Source: JAXMAR01 sp046350295
GTDB lineage: Bacteria; Planctomycetota; Planctomycetia; Gemmatales; Gemmataceae
DNA length: 64,000 nt
Direction: 5' to 3'
Assembly (NCBI GenBank): GCA_046350295.1
Contig: JAXMAR010000016.1
Span: 62,001 to 126,000, forward strand
Below, in pieces: positions 46,991 to 55,735 of the stretch (positions within the stretch are counted from its first letter, which is position 1; each line of letters opens with the position of its first letter). The position numbers and the translations under genes were made by a program. Under the pieces are notes generated by a model. The model ran no database searches. It was not told the DNA's origin and was given only the letters and a program-made list of their open reading frames with translations.

Positions 46991-47824
46991 ATGACTTTCG
47001 CCAAGAATGCTTTCTGCGCCGTGTACAAGTATTCGGGCCTGATGCGCCTCCAGGAACGCGTCTCTTCCTGGACCGGCAAGTCCTTCATGACTATCGTCCT
47101 GTTCCATCGCGTCACCGACGACATCCCCGAGGACGGCCTCACCGTAACCACCCGCTGGTTTCGCGGCTTCTGTCGCCTCGTCCGGGACCGTTTTCGCGCG
47201 GTCCCTTTGAGCGAGATCGTCCGCTATGTCCGCGGCCGCGAGCGTCCGCCCCGCCGTTTGGTCGCCATCACGTTTGACGATTGCTACCGCGATAACCTCT
47301 TCGCCGCCCGCGTCCTCGCCGAGCACGGCCTTCCTGCCACCTTTTTCCTCCCCACCCAGGCCGTGGGTACCGATCACGTCTTCCCCTGGGATGCCGGCTT
47401 GCCGCGCCTCGCGAACCTGACCTGGAACGACGTGCGCGAGATGGTCTCCCTGGGTCACGATATCGGTTCCCACACCGTGACTCATCCGAACATGAGTCAG
47501 CTCTCCGACGAGGCCGCCCGCCGCGAGCTCACCGAATCACGCCGCACCATCGAAGACCGTACGGGCCGGACGCCGCGCTTCTTCGCCTACCCTTTCGGCG
47601 ATGGCGGCAGCTTCCTGCCGCGCCAGGTTTCGTTCGCGCAGGAGGCGGGATACGAAGCTTGTTTTTCCGGCTTTGGCGGCGTGTGCCATCCCAGCATGGC
47701 GGGACCGATCCTGCCGCGCGAGCCGGTCCCGTATTTCCGCAGCCTGCTCAACCTGGAGCTGCACATGACGGGCTGCCTCGACTGGATCTACGCCGTGAAA
47801 CGCAAGGCCGGGATGCTCAACTGA
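46991..47824 (+). CDS. Polysaccharide deacetylase
   Basis: The NodB-type domain carries VAITFDDCYRDN (catalytic and metal Asp) and HTVTHPNM (two metal-binding His); AYPFGDGG is motif 3. The start at 46991 (MTFAKNAFCAVYKYSG) is preferred to a long upstream extension that overlaps the epimerase. It has no clear signal peptide. It acts on N-acetylated sugars, probably of a surface polysaccharide. It is first in a four-gene chain with very small gaps. Confidence 0.9.
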   Translation: MTFAKNAFCAVYKYSGLMRLQERVSSWTGKSFMTIVLFHRVTDDIPEDGLTVTTRWFRGFCRLVRDRFRAVPLSEIVRYVRGRERPPRRLVAITFDDCYRDNLFAARVLAEHGLPATFFLPTQAVGTDHVFPWDAGLPRLANLTWNDVREMVSLGHDIGSHTVTHPNMSQLSDEAARRELTESRRTIEDRTGRTPRFFAYPFGDGGSFLPRQVSFAQEAGYEACFSGFGGVCHPSMAGPILPREPVPYFRSLLNLELHMTGCLDWIYAVKRKAGMLN

Positions 47825-47864
47825 ACCCGCGCCAAGCCGCAGCGACGCAACGGACCTCAACCCA

Positions 47865-49082
47865 ATGCCCTCCCTTGTCGGCGCATCGCCGCTCCCGGTC
47901 GCCTCCAGCGCCAGCGCCGCTCCGGCCGCGCCAGCCATCTCGGTTCGCGTCTGCACCACGCCCGCGGACCTCGTTCGGTTCCAGACCGCCTGGAGCGAGC
48001 TGGCCCGAACTGCCCTCGCGCCCAACAGCTTCTATGAGCCGTGGATGCTCATGCCGGCGCTGGAAGCGTTCGGCGCGGGGACGGCATTTCGCTTCGTTCT
48101 CGTCTTCCGAGGGGATCCGGGCAAACCCGCCGAGTCGCCTCCCCTCATCGGTTTCTTTCCGCTGCACGAGCGACGCCGCTTCAAGGGACTGCCCCTGCGG
48201 ACCCTGGCGCTGTGGAAGCACCTGCACTGCTTCCTCTGTACACCGCTCTTGCACAGAGACCACGCCGGCGAGGCGCTCGACGCCTTCTTCAACTGGACGC
48301 GAACCGGCAAGAATCCCCGGCTGATCGAGTTCCCACTCGTCCAGGCCGACGGACCGTTTCAGGCCGCCCTGCACGGCGTGCTGCGCGAGCGCGGCCATCT
48401 CAGCTTCCTTGACGAGCTGTACCATCGCGCCCTGCTTCAATGCGGCGCCGCTGCGGAGTCGTACCTGGCCGAAACGTTCTCGACCGGCAACCGCAAGGAG
48501 CTGCGGCAGCGCGCCGCCGCCTGGGGAGCAAGGGACGCTGGAATTCCGCACCTGGGGACAAGAGCCGCACGACGATCTCGAACGCTGGATCGAAGACTTC
48601 CTCACCCTCGAAGCTGCCGGCTGGAAAGGCCGCGAAGGCACGGCCCTTGCGACGCAGCGCCGAACGCGTACTTTCGCCGCATCGCGCTCAGCCGCCGAAC
48701 GTGAGCAGCTGTCCATGCTCGGCTTCTTTCTGAACAACCGCCCCATCGCCCTCAAGTGCAACTTCTTGAGCCCCCGGCGGCTTCGCTTTCAAGATCGCCT
48801 TCGACGAATCGCTCTCGCTTCTCCCCCGGCGTGCAACTCGAGCTGGAGAACGTCTGCCTCGCCCACGCACAGGGCCTGCGGTGGCTGGACTCTGCGCCAT
48901 TCCGCGTCATTTCATGATCAACCGGCTCTGGCGCGTACGCCGCGCGTGCAAACGCTCTGGATCTCGACCGGCGGCATTGTCGCCGATCTGCTCGTCGGCC
49001 TCTGCCGTTCGTCCGCGCCCTGCGCGCCTCGGCAGGCGTCGAGCAAGCCAACCTTGACCTCACGCAAGGAACAGAACGATGA
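47865..49082 (+). CDS. GNAT-type (BioF2/CelD-like) acetyltransferase, frameshifted
   Basis: The N-terminal 200 residues are clean: RVCTTPADLVRFQTAWSELA, FYEPWMLMPALEAFGAGTAF and RLIEFPLVQADGPFQAALHG. Further fragments in other frames, GWKGREGTALA, YFRRIALS, LGFFLNNRPIALKCNF and KIAFDE, make up the second GNAT domain. At least three breaks lie between 48530 and 48960. The corrected end reads DLTQGTER with a TGA at 49080-49082 overlapping the next gene's ATG (49079). Such CelD/FemAB-like proteins acylate or aminoacylate glycans in exopolysaccharide loci. Confidence 0.72.
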
Positions 49083-49984
49083 TTCCCGTCACTCTCGTCA
49101 ACGCACCGCGGCTTCGAGGCGCCGTGTGTCGACGCCACGCCTCTTCTGGACATCGACGCCGCCGAGTTCCGCATTGCTTCGACCGCCGCCCTTCCTTGTC
49201 CGCCACCGCCTCTGCGACCATCCGCTCTGGCTCTGCCGCGCTGCTCGAGCTGGCCCGCTCGCTGCCGCCGGAGAACGTCGAATACAACGCCGGGCGACTC
49301 CCGATCACCTGCGACCCAAAGCTGACGCCGCGCACCGGCCTCTCCATCGAAGAAACCGTCCGCCGCATCGCCGAATGCAAGTCGTGGATGGTCCTCAAGT
49401 ACGTCGAGCATGATCCGGACTACCGCGCGTTGCTCGGACGCTGCCTCGACGAGGTGAAGGTCCACAGCGAGTCGCTTCGCCCCGGCATGGAGCTGCCGCA
49501 GGCCTTCATCTTCCTCACGTCTCCGGGCTCGATCACCCCCTATCACATGGACCCCGAACACAACTTCCTGCTGCAGATCCGGGGGACGAAAAAGATCCAT
49601 CTCTTCGATCCACGCGACCCCTCCATCCTCTCCCAGGAGGAGTTGGAACGCTTTTACCGTGGCGCCCACCGCAACATGGTCTTCCGCGACGAGAACCGGA
49701 CCAAGGCCTGGGTTTACGATCTCGAGCCCGGCTTCGGCCTTCACTTCCCGGTCACCGCTCCCCACTGGGTCGAGAACGGCTCCGAGGTTTCCATCTCCTT
49801 CAGCATCACCTTCCGCACCCCTGACCTCGAGCGCCGCAGCATTCTCCACAGCGTCAACGGCTATCTGCGCGAGCGCGGCTTCCGACCCGCCCCCGTCGGC
49901 CGCCATCCCTGGCGCGACCGCGTCAAGTGCGGACTCTTCCGCGCCGTCCGCAAGGTGCGCCGCCTCTTCGGGAGAGCGGTCTGA
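49079..49984 (+). CDS. Cupin/JmjC-like Fe(II) oxygenase-type protein (N-terminus frameshifted)
   Basis: The ATG overlaps the upstream stop by ATGA. From about 49250 the frame is clean. TPYHMDPEHNFLLQIRGTKK holds the HxD pair, and FGLHFPVTAPHWVENGSEVS carries the distal His of a JmjC/cupin_8 core. The N-terminal 60 residues need two corrections; ALPFLVRHRLCDHPLW is readable in another frame. Members hydroxylate proteins or small molecules. Its position between two GNAT genes suggests modification of the same substrate. It ends at 49984 with TGATG overlap to the next gene. Confidence 0.75.
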   Translation: MIPVTLVNAPRLRGAVCRRHASSGHRRRRVPHCFDRRPSLSATASATIRSGSAALLELARSLPPENVEYNAGRLPITCDPKLTPRTGLSIEETVRRIAECKSWMVLKYVEHDPDYRALLGRCLDEVKVHSESLRPGMELPQAFIFLTSPGSITPYHMDPEHNFLLQIRGTKKIHLFDPRDPSILSQEELERFYRGAHRNMVFRDENRTKAWVYDLEPGFGLHFPVTAPHWVENGSEVSISFSITFRTPDLERRSILHSVNGYLRERGFRPAPVGRHPWRDRVKCGLFRAVRKVRRLFGRAV

Positions 49985-51261
49985 TGCTCGCTTTCCACAC
50001 CGGGGCGAGCCGCGCGACAGGCGCGAGCCCCAAAGGCGAAGCGACCGGTGGGGCGCCAGGAGCCTCGCTGGGGCTCCACGGTCCGCCCACGGCCGTCGCC
50101 GCGTCGGATCCCTCGCTGCGCTTCGAGCTGATCGCCGACCTGGACAGCCTCGAACGTCTCCTCCCCGCCTGGCGCACTCTCCACGAGCAGAGCGACCGCG
50201 CTGAGCCGATGCAGTCTCCCGACTGGCTGCTGCGTTGGTGGCGCATCTACGCCCCGGGCAGCGATCGCGCCCTGCGCGTCGCCATCTGGCGTCTCGGCGA
50301 ACGCCTGGTCGGCCTCGCTCCGCTCTGCCGCCGCACCTGCTGGTATCGCGGCTTCCTCCCGTTCCGCCGCCTCGAGTTCCTCGGCTCGGACGTCGATGAG
50401 AACGACGGCGTCTGTTCCGAATACCTTGGCCTGCTCGCGGCCCCCGGCTTGGAGACCGGCGTCGCCTCCGCCCTGGTTGACCAGGCGGCGCGCGGCGGTC
50501 TGGGTCCGTGGGACGAAATCGTCCTTTCGCCTTTCGCCGGCGACGACGCGCAATGGGGTCGACTCGCCTGCCATTTCCGCGACCGTGACTTCAGGGTGCA
50601 GGAACAGGAGACCACCACGGCCCCTTACGTCACGCTTCCCAGATCCTGGGACGATTTCCTCCAAGGCCTCTCCAAATCCAAACGCTGGAACCTCAAAACG
50701 CAGCTCAAGGACTTCGACGCCTGGGCCGCCGGTCGGACCGCCTGGCACGAAGCAGCCACGGAAGAGGAGTTGGAGCGTGGCCGCGCCATTCTCGCGGCGC
50801 TGCATGAGGAACGCTGGCGCGAAGACGGCCGCGCGGGCGCCTTCGCCGCGCCCCGTTTCGCCGCGTTTCATGACGAGCACATGCGCTTTCTTCTGAAGGC
50901 GGGACGGCTCGAGCTGCTCTGGTTGACCGTGGGCGGCCGGCCGGTCGCGGCGCTCTATGCCTTCCGCGCGGCGGGGAAAGTCGCTTTCTACCAGTCCGGG
51001 CGGGCCACCGATCTGCCCGAGAAGGTGCGCGTCGGCTCCGTCATCGTCGCCCACGCCATCCGCCGCGCCATCGAGCGCGGCGACCGCGAGTTCGACTTCC
51101 TCGGTGGCCCGGCGCGCTACAAGCTGGCATTCACCACCACGACGCGGCGTCTCTTCTCTTTGCGCATTGCTCGGCCCGACATGAAAGAAGCCGTGCGCCG
51201 GGCAGCCGAAACAGTCGTCGCTGCGGCGCGCCAGCTCCGCGCTTGCCTGCGCCGTGCATGA
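49984..51261 (+). CDS. GNAT-type (BioF2/CelD-like) acetyltransferase
   Basis: The 425-residue protein has two GNAT-like halves. RFELIADLDSLERLLPAWRT and QSPDWLLRWWRIYAPGSDRA form the first. WNLKTQLKDFDAWAAGRTAW and VGSVIVAHAIRRAIERGDRE with FDFLGGPARYK are typical of the second (FemAB/CelD pattern). Residues 1-40 are low-complexity, rich in Gly/Ala/Ser. The ATG overlaps the upstream stop. It likely modifies a surface polymer together with the deacetylase. Confidence 0.82.
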   Translation: MLAFHTGASRATGASPKGEATGGAPGASLGLHGPPTAVAASDPSLRFELIADLDSLERLLPAWRTLHEQSDRAEPMQSPDWLLRWWRIYAPGSDRALRVAIWRLGERLVGLAPLCRRTCWYRGFLPFRRLEFLGSDVDENDGVCSEYLGLLAAPGLETGVASALVDQAARGGLGPWDEIVLSPFAGDDAQWGRLACHFRDRDFRVQEQETTTAPYVTLPRSWDDFLQGLSKSKRWNLKTQLKDFDAWAAGRTAWHEAATEEELERGRAILAALHEERWREDGRAGAFAAPRFAAFHDEHMRFLLKAGRLELLWLTVGGRPVAALYAFRAAGKVAFYQSGRATDLPEKVRVGSVIVAHAIRRAIERGDREFDFLGGPARYKLAFTTTTRRLFSLRIARPDMKEAVRRAAETVVAAARQLRACLRRA

Positions 51262-51276
51262 TACTTCCGTGACACG

Positions 51277-52428
51277 TCAATCCGGCTCGATCCGCCCTTC
51301 CACCTTCATGGCGCCGCGTTCCTGCCGCACCAGGTACGCCGGCCGGCGCAACGTCTGCTCCGGTGTGAATGAGTAATTGCCTGTCACGCCCGCGAAATGG
51401 TTAAGTTTGCGTAGCTCGGCGGAGGTGGAGGTGTCGGAGCTGACCGCGCGCTTCATCCCTTCGATCAGCAGCCGCAAGCCGTCGTAGGCGAGCGCGGCCT
51501 GAACGGTCGGCTCGCTCTTGTAAGCGTCGCGATACTTCCGGGCAAAAGCCTGCACCGACACGTCCTCGGCGTTCGCCGCGAACGCCGTCACGCGATAGAC
51601 CGCCTGCCCCGCCGGCGCGTCGGCCAGCGAGCCATCCGCGCCTCCATAGATGACCAGAGCCGGTTTCGGCGTCAGGCGCTCCAAGAAGGCGCTGAAATCC
51701 TCCGCCTTGCCCGCGAAGACCAGGCAGCTGATCCCTCCCTTTTGCGCCTGCTCGGCGATCTCCTTCCACGGCTTCTCCTTGCCGAAGGTAAGAATCACCG
51801 GGCTGCCGAGCGGGACGTCCTCGTTCTTCTTCCGCGTCTCCCATTCGTCGCTAAAAGCCCGCGCGACGGCTTCGGCTTCCGCGCTCGTTTCGTCCTTGAT
51901 GAGGACGACGTGCGGCGCTTCGAGAAAGAATGCGAGCGGATTGGGCGCCGCGCTGAGCAGCGAGACCACGCTCAGCCGCTCCATCGCGAACCGCGCCAGC
52001 GTCCGCCCTTGAAATGCGGGCGTCAATCCAAGCGAGAAGATGTCCTTGCTCAGCCCCGCCGGCCGGAAACCGCACGGCGTCAAGACCGGGACCCGGCTCC
52101 GGTCGAGCCGGAGGACCTCGGCCGGCGTGTCGCCACCATAGAGGAAAGCCGCCCTGCTCACGTAGACGAGCCGGACGGCCTGCGCGTCGTAAGCGTCGAG
52201 CGCGCCGCGCGTGTCGGTATGGCGAATCTGCAACGGCCGGCCCTCGATGTCAATGCCGCCCGCGTCGAGGAGCGCCAGCCGAAGCCCTTGCGCGGCGGCC
52301 ACGTCGGCGCCCCGCTCCGGCCCGCTCAGGGCGCCAATGTGGCCGATGTTGATCGGCTCGATCGGCGTCGATCGGCCGCAGGCCGGGAGGAGCAGGACGA
52401 GCGCGAGAAGCGAGTGCCGTTTGTTCAT
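51277..52428 (-). CDS. ABC-type branched-chain amino acid/urea binding lipoprotein (Leu/Ile/Val-binding-like)
   Basis: A lipobox LPAC places the mature N-terminus near residue 17 (LLALVLLLPACGRS). The periplasmic binding fold type I is evident: INIGHIGALSGPERGADVAA, GGIDIEGRPLQIRHTDTRGA, and FARKYRDAYKSEPTVQAALA near the end. It captures a small ligand in the periplasm; no permease or ATPase genes are adjacent. Convergent with the GNAT chain (gap 15 bp). Confidence 0.85.
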   Translation of the reverse strand: MNKRHSLLALVLLLPACGRSTPIEPINIGHIGALSGPERGADVAAAQGLRLALLDAGGIDIEGRPLQIRHTDTRGALDAYDAQAVRLVYVSRAAFLYGGDTPAEVLRLDRSRVPVLTPCGFRPAGLSKDIFSLGLTPAFQGRTLARFAMERLSVVSLLSAAPNPLAFFLEAPHVVLIKDETSAEAEAVARAFSDEWETRKKNEDVPLGSPVILTFGKEKPWKEIAEQAQKGGISCLVFAGKAEDFSAFLERLTPKPALVIYGGADGSLADAPAGQAVYRVTAFAANAEDVSVQAFARKYRDAYKSEPTVQAALAYDGLRLLIEGMKRAVSSDTSTSAELRKLNHFAGVTGNYSFTPEQTLRRPAYLVRQERGAMKVEGRIEPD

Positions 52429-52454
52429 GGTTGCCAATATTGTACGTTTACCCC

Positions 52455-53888
52455 ATGGCCCGTTACTTCAAGTTTCATCGCCTGCCGGACATTGAGGCCG
52501 AAGTGGCGCGGCTCGGGCTGACGCTGCGTTTCGACGAAGATTTGCGGCCGCTGTTCGAGCCGACGTCGTTTGGTTCGTTGCGTGTCGGCAATCGATTTTG
52601 CGTGCAGCCGATGGAGGGCTGTGATGGAACGGCGGACGGAGCGCCGGACGAGTTGGTTTTTCGCCGCTACGAGCGCTTCGGCGGCGGCGGGGCGAAACTG
52701 ATCTGGGGCGAGGCGGCGGCGGTGACCCCGGAAGGGCGGGCGACGCCACGTCAGCTCCTCGTCGCCGAGCACACGCTGCCGGGCCTGGCGCGGATGCTCG
52801 AAGGGTGCCGTGCGGCGCATCGGCGGGAGTGCGGCTCCGACGACGATCTCGTCGTCGGCTTGCAGCTCACGCATTCGGGCCGCTACAGCCATCCCCGGCC
52901 CCTGATCGCCGTTCACGATCCGATTCTCGACCCCCGGACCTTCGTCGAGCGCCGGACGGACCGCGTGGTCGACGCTTCCTATCCTCCGGTCGACGACGAC
53001 TATCTCAAGGGGCTGGTCGATCGTTACGTGGAGGCGGCCCGGCGCGCCTACGCGATCGGATTTCAGTTCGTTGACGTGAAGCAGTGCCACCGTTATTTGT
53101 TGAGCGAGTTGCTCGCTGCCAAGGAGAGGCCGGGGCCGTATGGCGGCAGCTTCGAGAACCGGACGCGGCTGGCGCGGGACATCATCCAGGCGATCCGGGC
53201 GGAGGTTCCCGGGCTCACGATCGCGACGCGGATCAACGTCTATGATTGCATCCCGTATCGCAAGAGGGCGGAGGACGCCGAGGGAGAGCCGTGTCCCTGG
53301 CAGACGCCGCTGCGCTGCGCCTGGGGAACGAGCGAGGCGGATCCGCTGACGCCGGACCTGACGGAGCCGCTGCGCTGGATCGGCGAGATGCGTCGGCTGG
53401 GCGTGGCGTGCGTGAATGTGTCGATGGGAAGCCCGTATGCGACGCCCCACGTCATCCGGCCTTTCGAGTATCCGCCGCCGGACGGTTACGAGACGCCGGA
53501 GCATCCGCTTATCGGGGTCGACCGGCATTTCCGCCTGACGGCGACGATTCAAGAGGCGGTTCCCGACCTGCCGATCGTGGGGAGCGGCTACAGCTACCTG
53601 CAAGAGTTCTTGCCGCAAGCGGCGGCGGCGAACGTGCGCGATCGTCGGGTGACCTTCCCGGGGTTGGGCCGGGGAACGCTGGCACAACCGGATTTCGTGC
53701 GGCAGCTTGCGGCGCACGGCAAACTGGAGCGCAAGCGGATTTGCCGGACGTTCAGCTACTGCACGGCGCTGATGCGGTCCAAGCACAACGAGCTGGGGCA
53801 GTTCGCGACCGGCTGTCCCCCTTTTGACAAGGAAGTCTATGGGCCGATCTGGCGTGAGGCGAAAGGAGAGAACGGGCAAACCACGTGA
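52455..53888 (+). CDS. NADH:flavin oxidoreductase, Old Yellow Enzyme family
   Basis: The 477-residue protein starts at MARYFKFHRLPDIEAEVARL (52455), chosen over a Met eight codons earlier because the spacer to the divergent lipoprotein gene is then 26 bp. The TIM barrel shows FCVQPMEGCDGTADG, LQLTHSGRYSHP and VDVKQCHRYLLSELLA (the catalytic Tyr/His region). The C-terminal part carries LGRGTLAQPDFVRQLAAHGK. It reduces activated alkenes or similar substrates with FMN; the physiological substrate is unknown. Confidence 0.88.
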   Translation: MARYFKFHRLPDIEAEVARLGLTLRFDEDLRPLFEPTSFGSLRVGNRFCVQPMEGCDGTADGAPDELVFRRYERFGGGGAKLIWGEAAAVTPEGRATPRQLLVAEHTLPGLARMLEGCRAAHRRECGSDDDLVVGLQLTHSGRYSHPRPLIAVHDPILDPRTFVERRTDRVVDASYPPVDDDYLKGLVDRYVEAARRAYAIGFQFVDVKQCHRYLLSELLAAKERPGPYGGSFENRTRLARDIIQAIRAEVPGLTIATRINVYDCIPYRKRAEDAEGEPCPWQTPLRCAWGTSEADPLTPDLTEPLRWIGEMRRLGVACVNVSMGSPYATPHVIRPFEYPPPDGYETPEHPLIGVDRHFRLTATIQEAVPDLPIVGSGYSYLQEFLPQAAAANVRDRRVTFPGLGRGTLAQPDFVRQLAAHGKLERKRICRTFSYCTALMRSKHNELGQFATGCPPFDKEVYGPIWREAKGENGQTT

Positions 53889-53997
53889 AACGGTGGCCGG
53901 ATCGGGTCTTGTTTTTGCCTTTTTCTGAAACCGATGTCTCGGCCCGCGAGTAGAATACGTCGCATTCCCGCAAATAGCGTTTCAAGGAGAGTACTGT

Positions 53998-54999
53998 ATG
54001 TTCCGTTTTCGTCACGTCTGGCTCGCCGTCGCCCTTGCCGCCGGCCTGTTCGTCGCTCCCTCGGTCCGCGGCGCCGATACCAAGCTGCTGCCGAACCACA
54101 CGGAGTGGATGTTCTCGATCAACCTGAAGCAGATCTTCGACTCGCCGTTGGTCAAGGCGAACAAGGAGAACGTCGACCAGCTGTTGGCGCTGGCCAAGAA
54201 CGCCCTGCCGCCGGACGAGGGCGCCGAGAAGTTCCTCAAGGCGGCCGGCTTTGACCTCCTCAAGGACACGGTCAGCCTGTCGGTTTCGGGCCCGGCCGGC
54301 ACCGACCCGGACAAGCTCGTCATCATGGTCGAAGGGCGGTTCCAGAAGGCCAAGTTCCTGGACGCGGCCGACCAGTTCGCCAAGGCGGCCGGAGACGTGG
54401 TCAAGGTCGGCAAGATCGGCGACACGAAGGTGTTCGAGATCAGCGTGCCGGGAGAGAAGGTCATCCACGCCGCGCTCGTGAACGAGAAGACACTGGTCGC
54501 GACGGCCAGCAAGGACATCCTGGCCGACGTCATCGCACGGGACTCGGGGACGAAGAAGAGCGCCCTCAAGAAGGAGATCCAGGGCCTGCTCGATACGGTC
54601 AGCGGCAAGCAGAGCCTGAACTTCGTCGCCACCGGCGCCGCCATCGCCCAGGGCATCAAGAACGCGCCGAACATTCCGAATCCCGACGCCGTCGCCGCGG
54701 CTCTGGGCCAGATCGACGGTCTTTCGGGCGCCATCACGCTCACGAAGGAAGTCCAGTTCCAGCTGGCGGTCAATACCAAGGACGCCGACACGGCCCAGAA
54801 GATGGCTCAGGGCGCGCAGCTCGCCTTGGGCGCCGTGAAGGCGATGGTGCAGGAGAAGGCGAAAACCGACGAGAAAGCCGCGATTGCCGCCGACGTGCTC
54901 AAGACACTGCGCGTCACGAATATGGGCCCGAACATTCTCTTCCGCGGCGAGATCACGCTCGACGCGTTGGAGAAGATCTTCAAGAATCTGCCGATGTAA
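53998..54999 (+). CDS. Secreted protein of unknown function, planctomycete-type
   Basis: The 333-residue protein has a signal peptide (WLAVALAAGLFVAPSVRG) and then no membrane helix. It contains repeated KAAGDVVKVGKIGDTKVFEI- and LTKEVQFQLAVNTKDADTAQ-like alpha/beta segments. No known domain is recognised. GGAG (AAGGAG) precedes the ATG at 53998 by eight bases. It is followed by strong terminator hairpins. Confidence 0.72.
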   Translation: MFRFRHVWLAVALAAGLFVAPSVRGADTKLLPNHTEWMFSINLKQIFDSPLVKANKENVDQLLALAKNALPPDEGAEKFLKAAGFDLLKDTVSLSVSGPAGTDPDKLVIMVEGRFQKAKFLDAADQFAKAAGDVVKVGKIGDTKVFEISVPGEKVIHAALVNEKTLVATASKDILADVIARDSGTKKSALKKEIQGLLDTVSGKQSLNFVATGAAIAQGIKNAPNIPNPDAVAAALGQIDGLSGAITLTKEVQFQLAVNTKDADTAQKMAQGAQLALGAVKAMVQEKAKTDEKAAIAADVLKTLRVTNMGPNILFRGEITLDALEKIFKNLPM

Positions 55000-55016
55000 T
55001 CGGCCCCGCAGCGAAC

Positions 55017-55118
55017 AAAAGCCCCGAGCAATGCTCGGGGCTTTTTTTTGTCGCCCTAAAAAACAAACCCGCGAGGGGGGTCGCGGGTTTGGAGCTCGGC
55101 AAGCGGCGCTTGCCGAGC
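55017..55118. terminator. Cluster of three hairpins downstream of the secreted protein gene
   Basis: Hairpin 1 (55017-55029/55033-55045) has loop AAT and T8 following: a strong intrinsic terminator on the plus strand. Hairpin 2 is AAACCCGCGA (55065-55074)/TCGCGGGTTT (55081-55090), with a G6 loop. Hairpin 3 is GCTCGGCAAGC (55094-55104)/GCTTGCCGAGC (55108-55118). The last one lies 17 bp from the stop of the minus-strand gene. Confidence 0.85.
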
Positions 55119-55134
55119 CGAGGGTGGCTTGGCA

Positions 55135-55350
55135 TCAGTTCATTTGCGGGTCGACAAGCTCGACGTCGCTGAGCGGCGGCCACTCCTTGTCGATGCCCTC
55201 TTCCTCGATCTGCCGCAGCTGACTCTCGCTGATCTCGAACTGATCGGTCACTTCTTCATACGATTGCCGCACGTTGTGGATTCGGTCTTGCACGTCCACA
55301 AGCGCGCGGAAGATCTCTTTGCGTTTTTCGAGGGGAAGTCGTTTGACCAT
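55135..55350 (-). CDS. Small protein of unknown function
   Basis: A 71-residue acidic, helical protein (VKRLPLEKRKEIFRALVDVQ, DQFEISESQLRQIEEEGIDK). The start at 55350 (ATG) with a GGAGG-like site upstream gives a natural beginning, while 38 earlier codons are low complexity. No family is recognised. Confidence 0.55.
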   Translation of the reverse strand: MVKRLPLEKRKEIFRALVDVQDRIHNVRQSYEEVTDQFEISESQLRQIEEEGIDKEWPPLSDVELVDPQMN

Positions 55351-55735
55351 GGCGGTCCTCCACGGCGATAGGCCCCGGGCCGAGGCCAACCACAAGTTCT
55401 TGCCAGAATGGGCCTGCCGAGAAGCAGGAACGCGACCGTTCCCAGCTCCGAGCAACCTACGCACTTGGCTTACTCATTCCGATATGATGTTCCGCATCGC
55501 ATTTGCCACCTCTTTTTTTCGCGGCCGGCAAGGGCGGATGCGGCGGAACAACAGCTAAAAAACCCAGACAGGCAGAGCCGGATGGGTGATTTTCGCTCTA
55601 CTTCAGTATACGGGGGCCGCCCGGATTTAGTTGCAAAAATCCCGGAAATTTCCATGCAGGCAAAGTTTACCCCGTGTACCTTGACGCTACAGTCGCAACC
55701 TTCGCACCATCCGGTCGTATCAATTTGAGGACGCC
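55351..55735. other. Gap of 385 bp without a convincing gene
   Basis: Contains T-rich and A-rich stretches and short frames with no domain. It holds the promoters of the small minus-strand gene and the M20 amidohydrolase gene. Confidence 0.4.
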
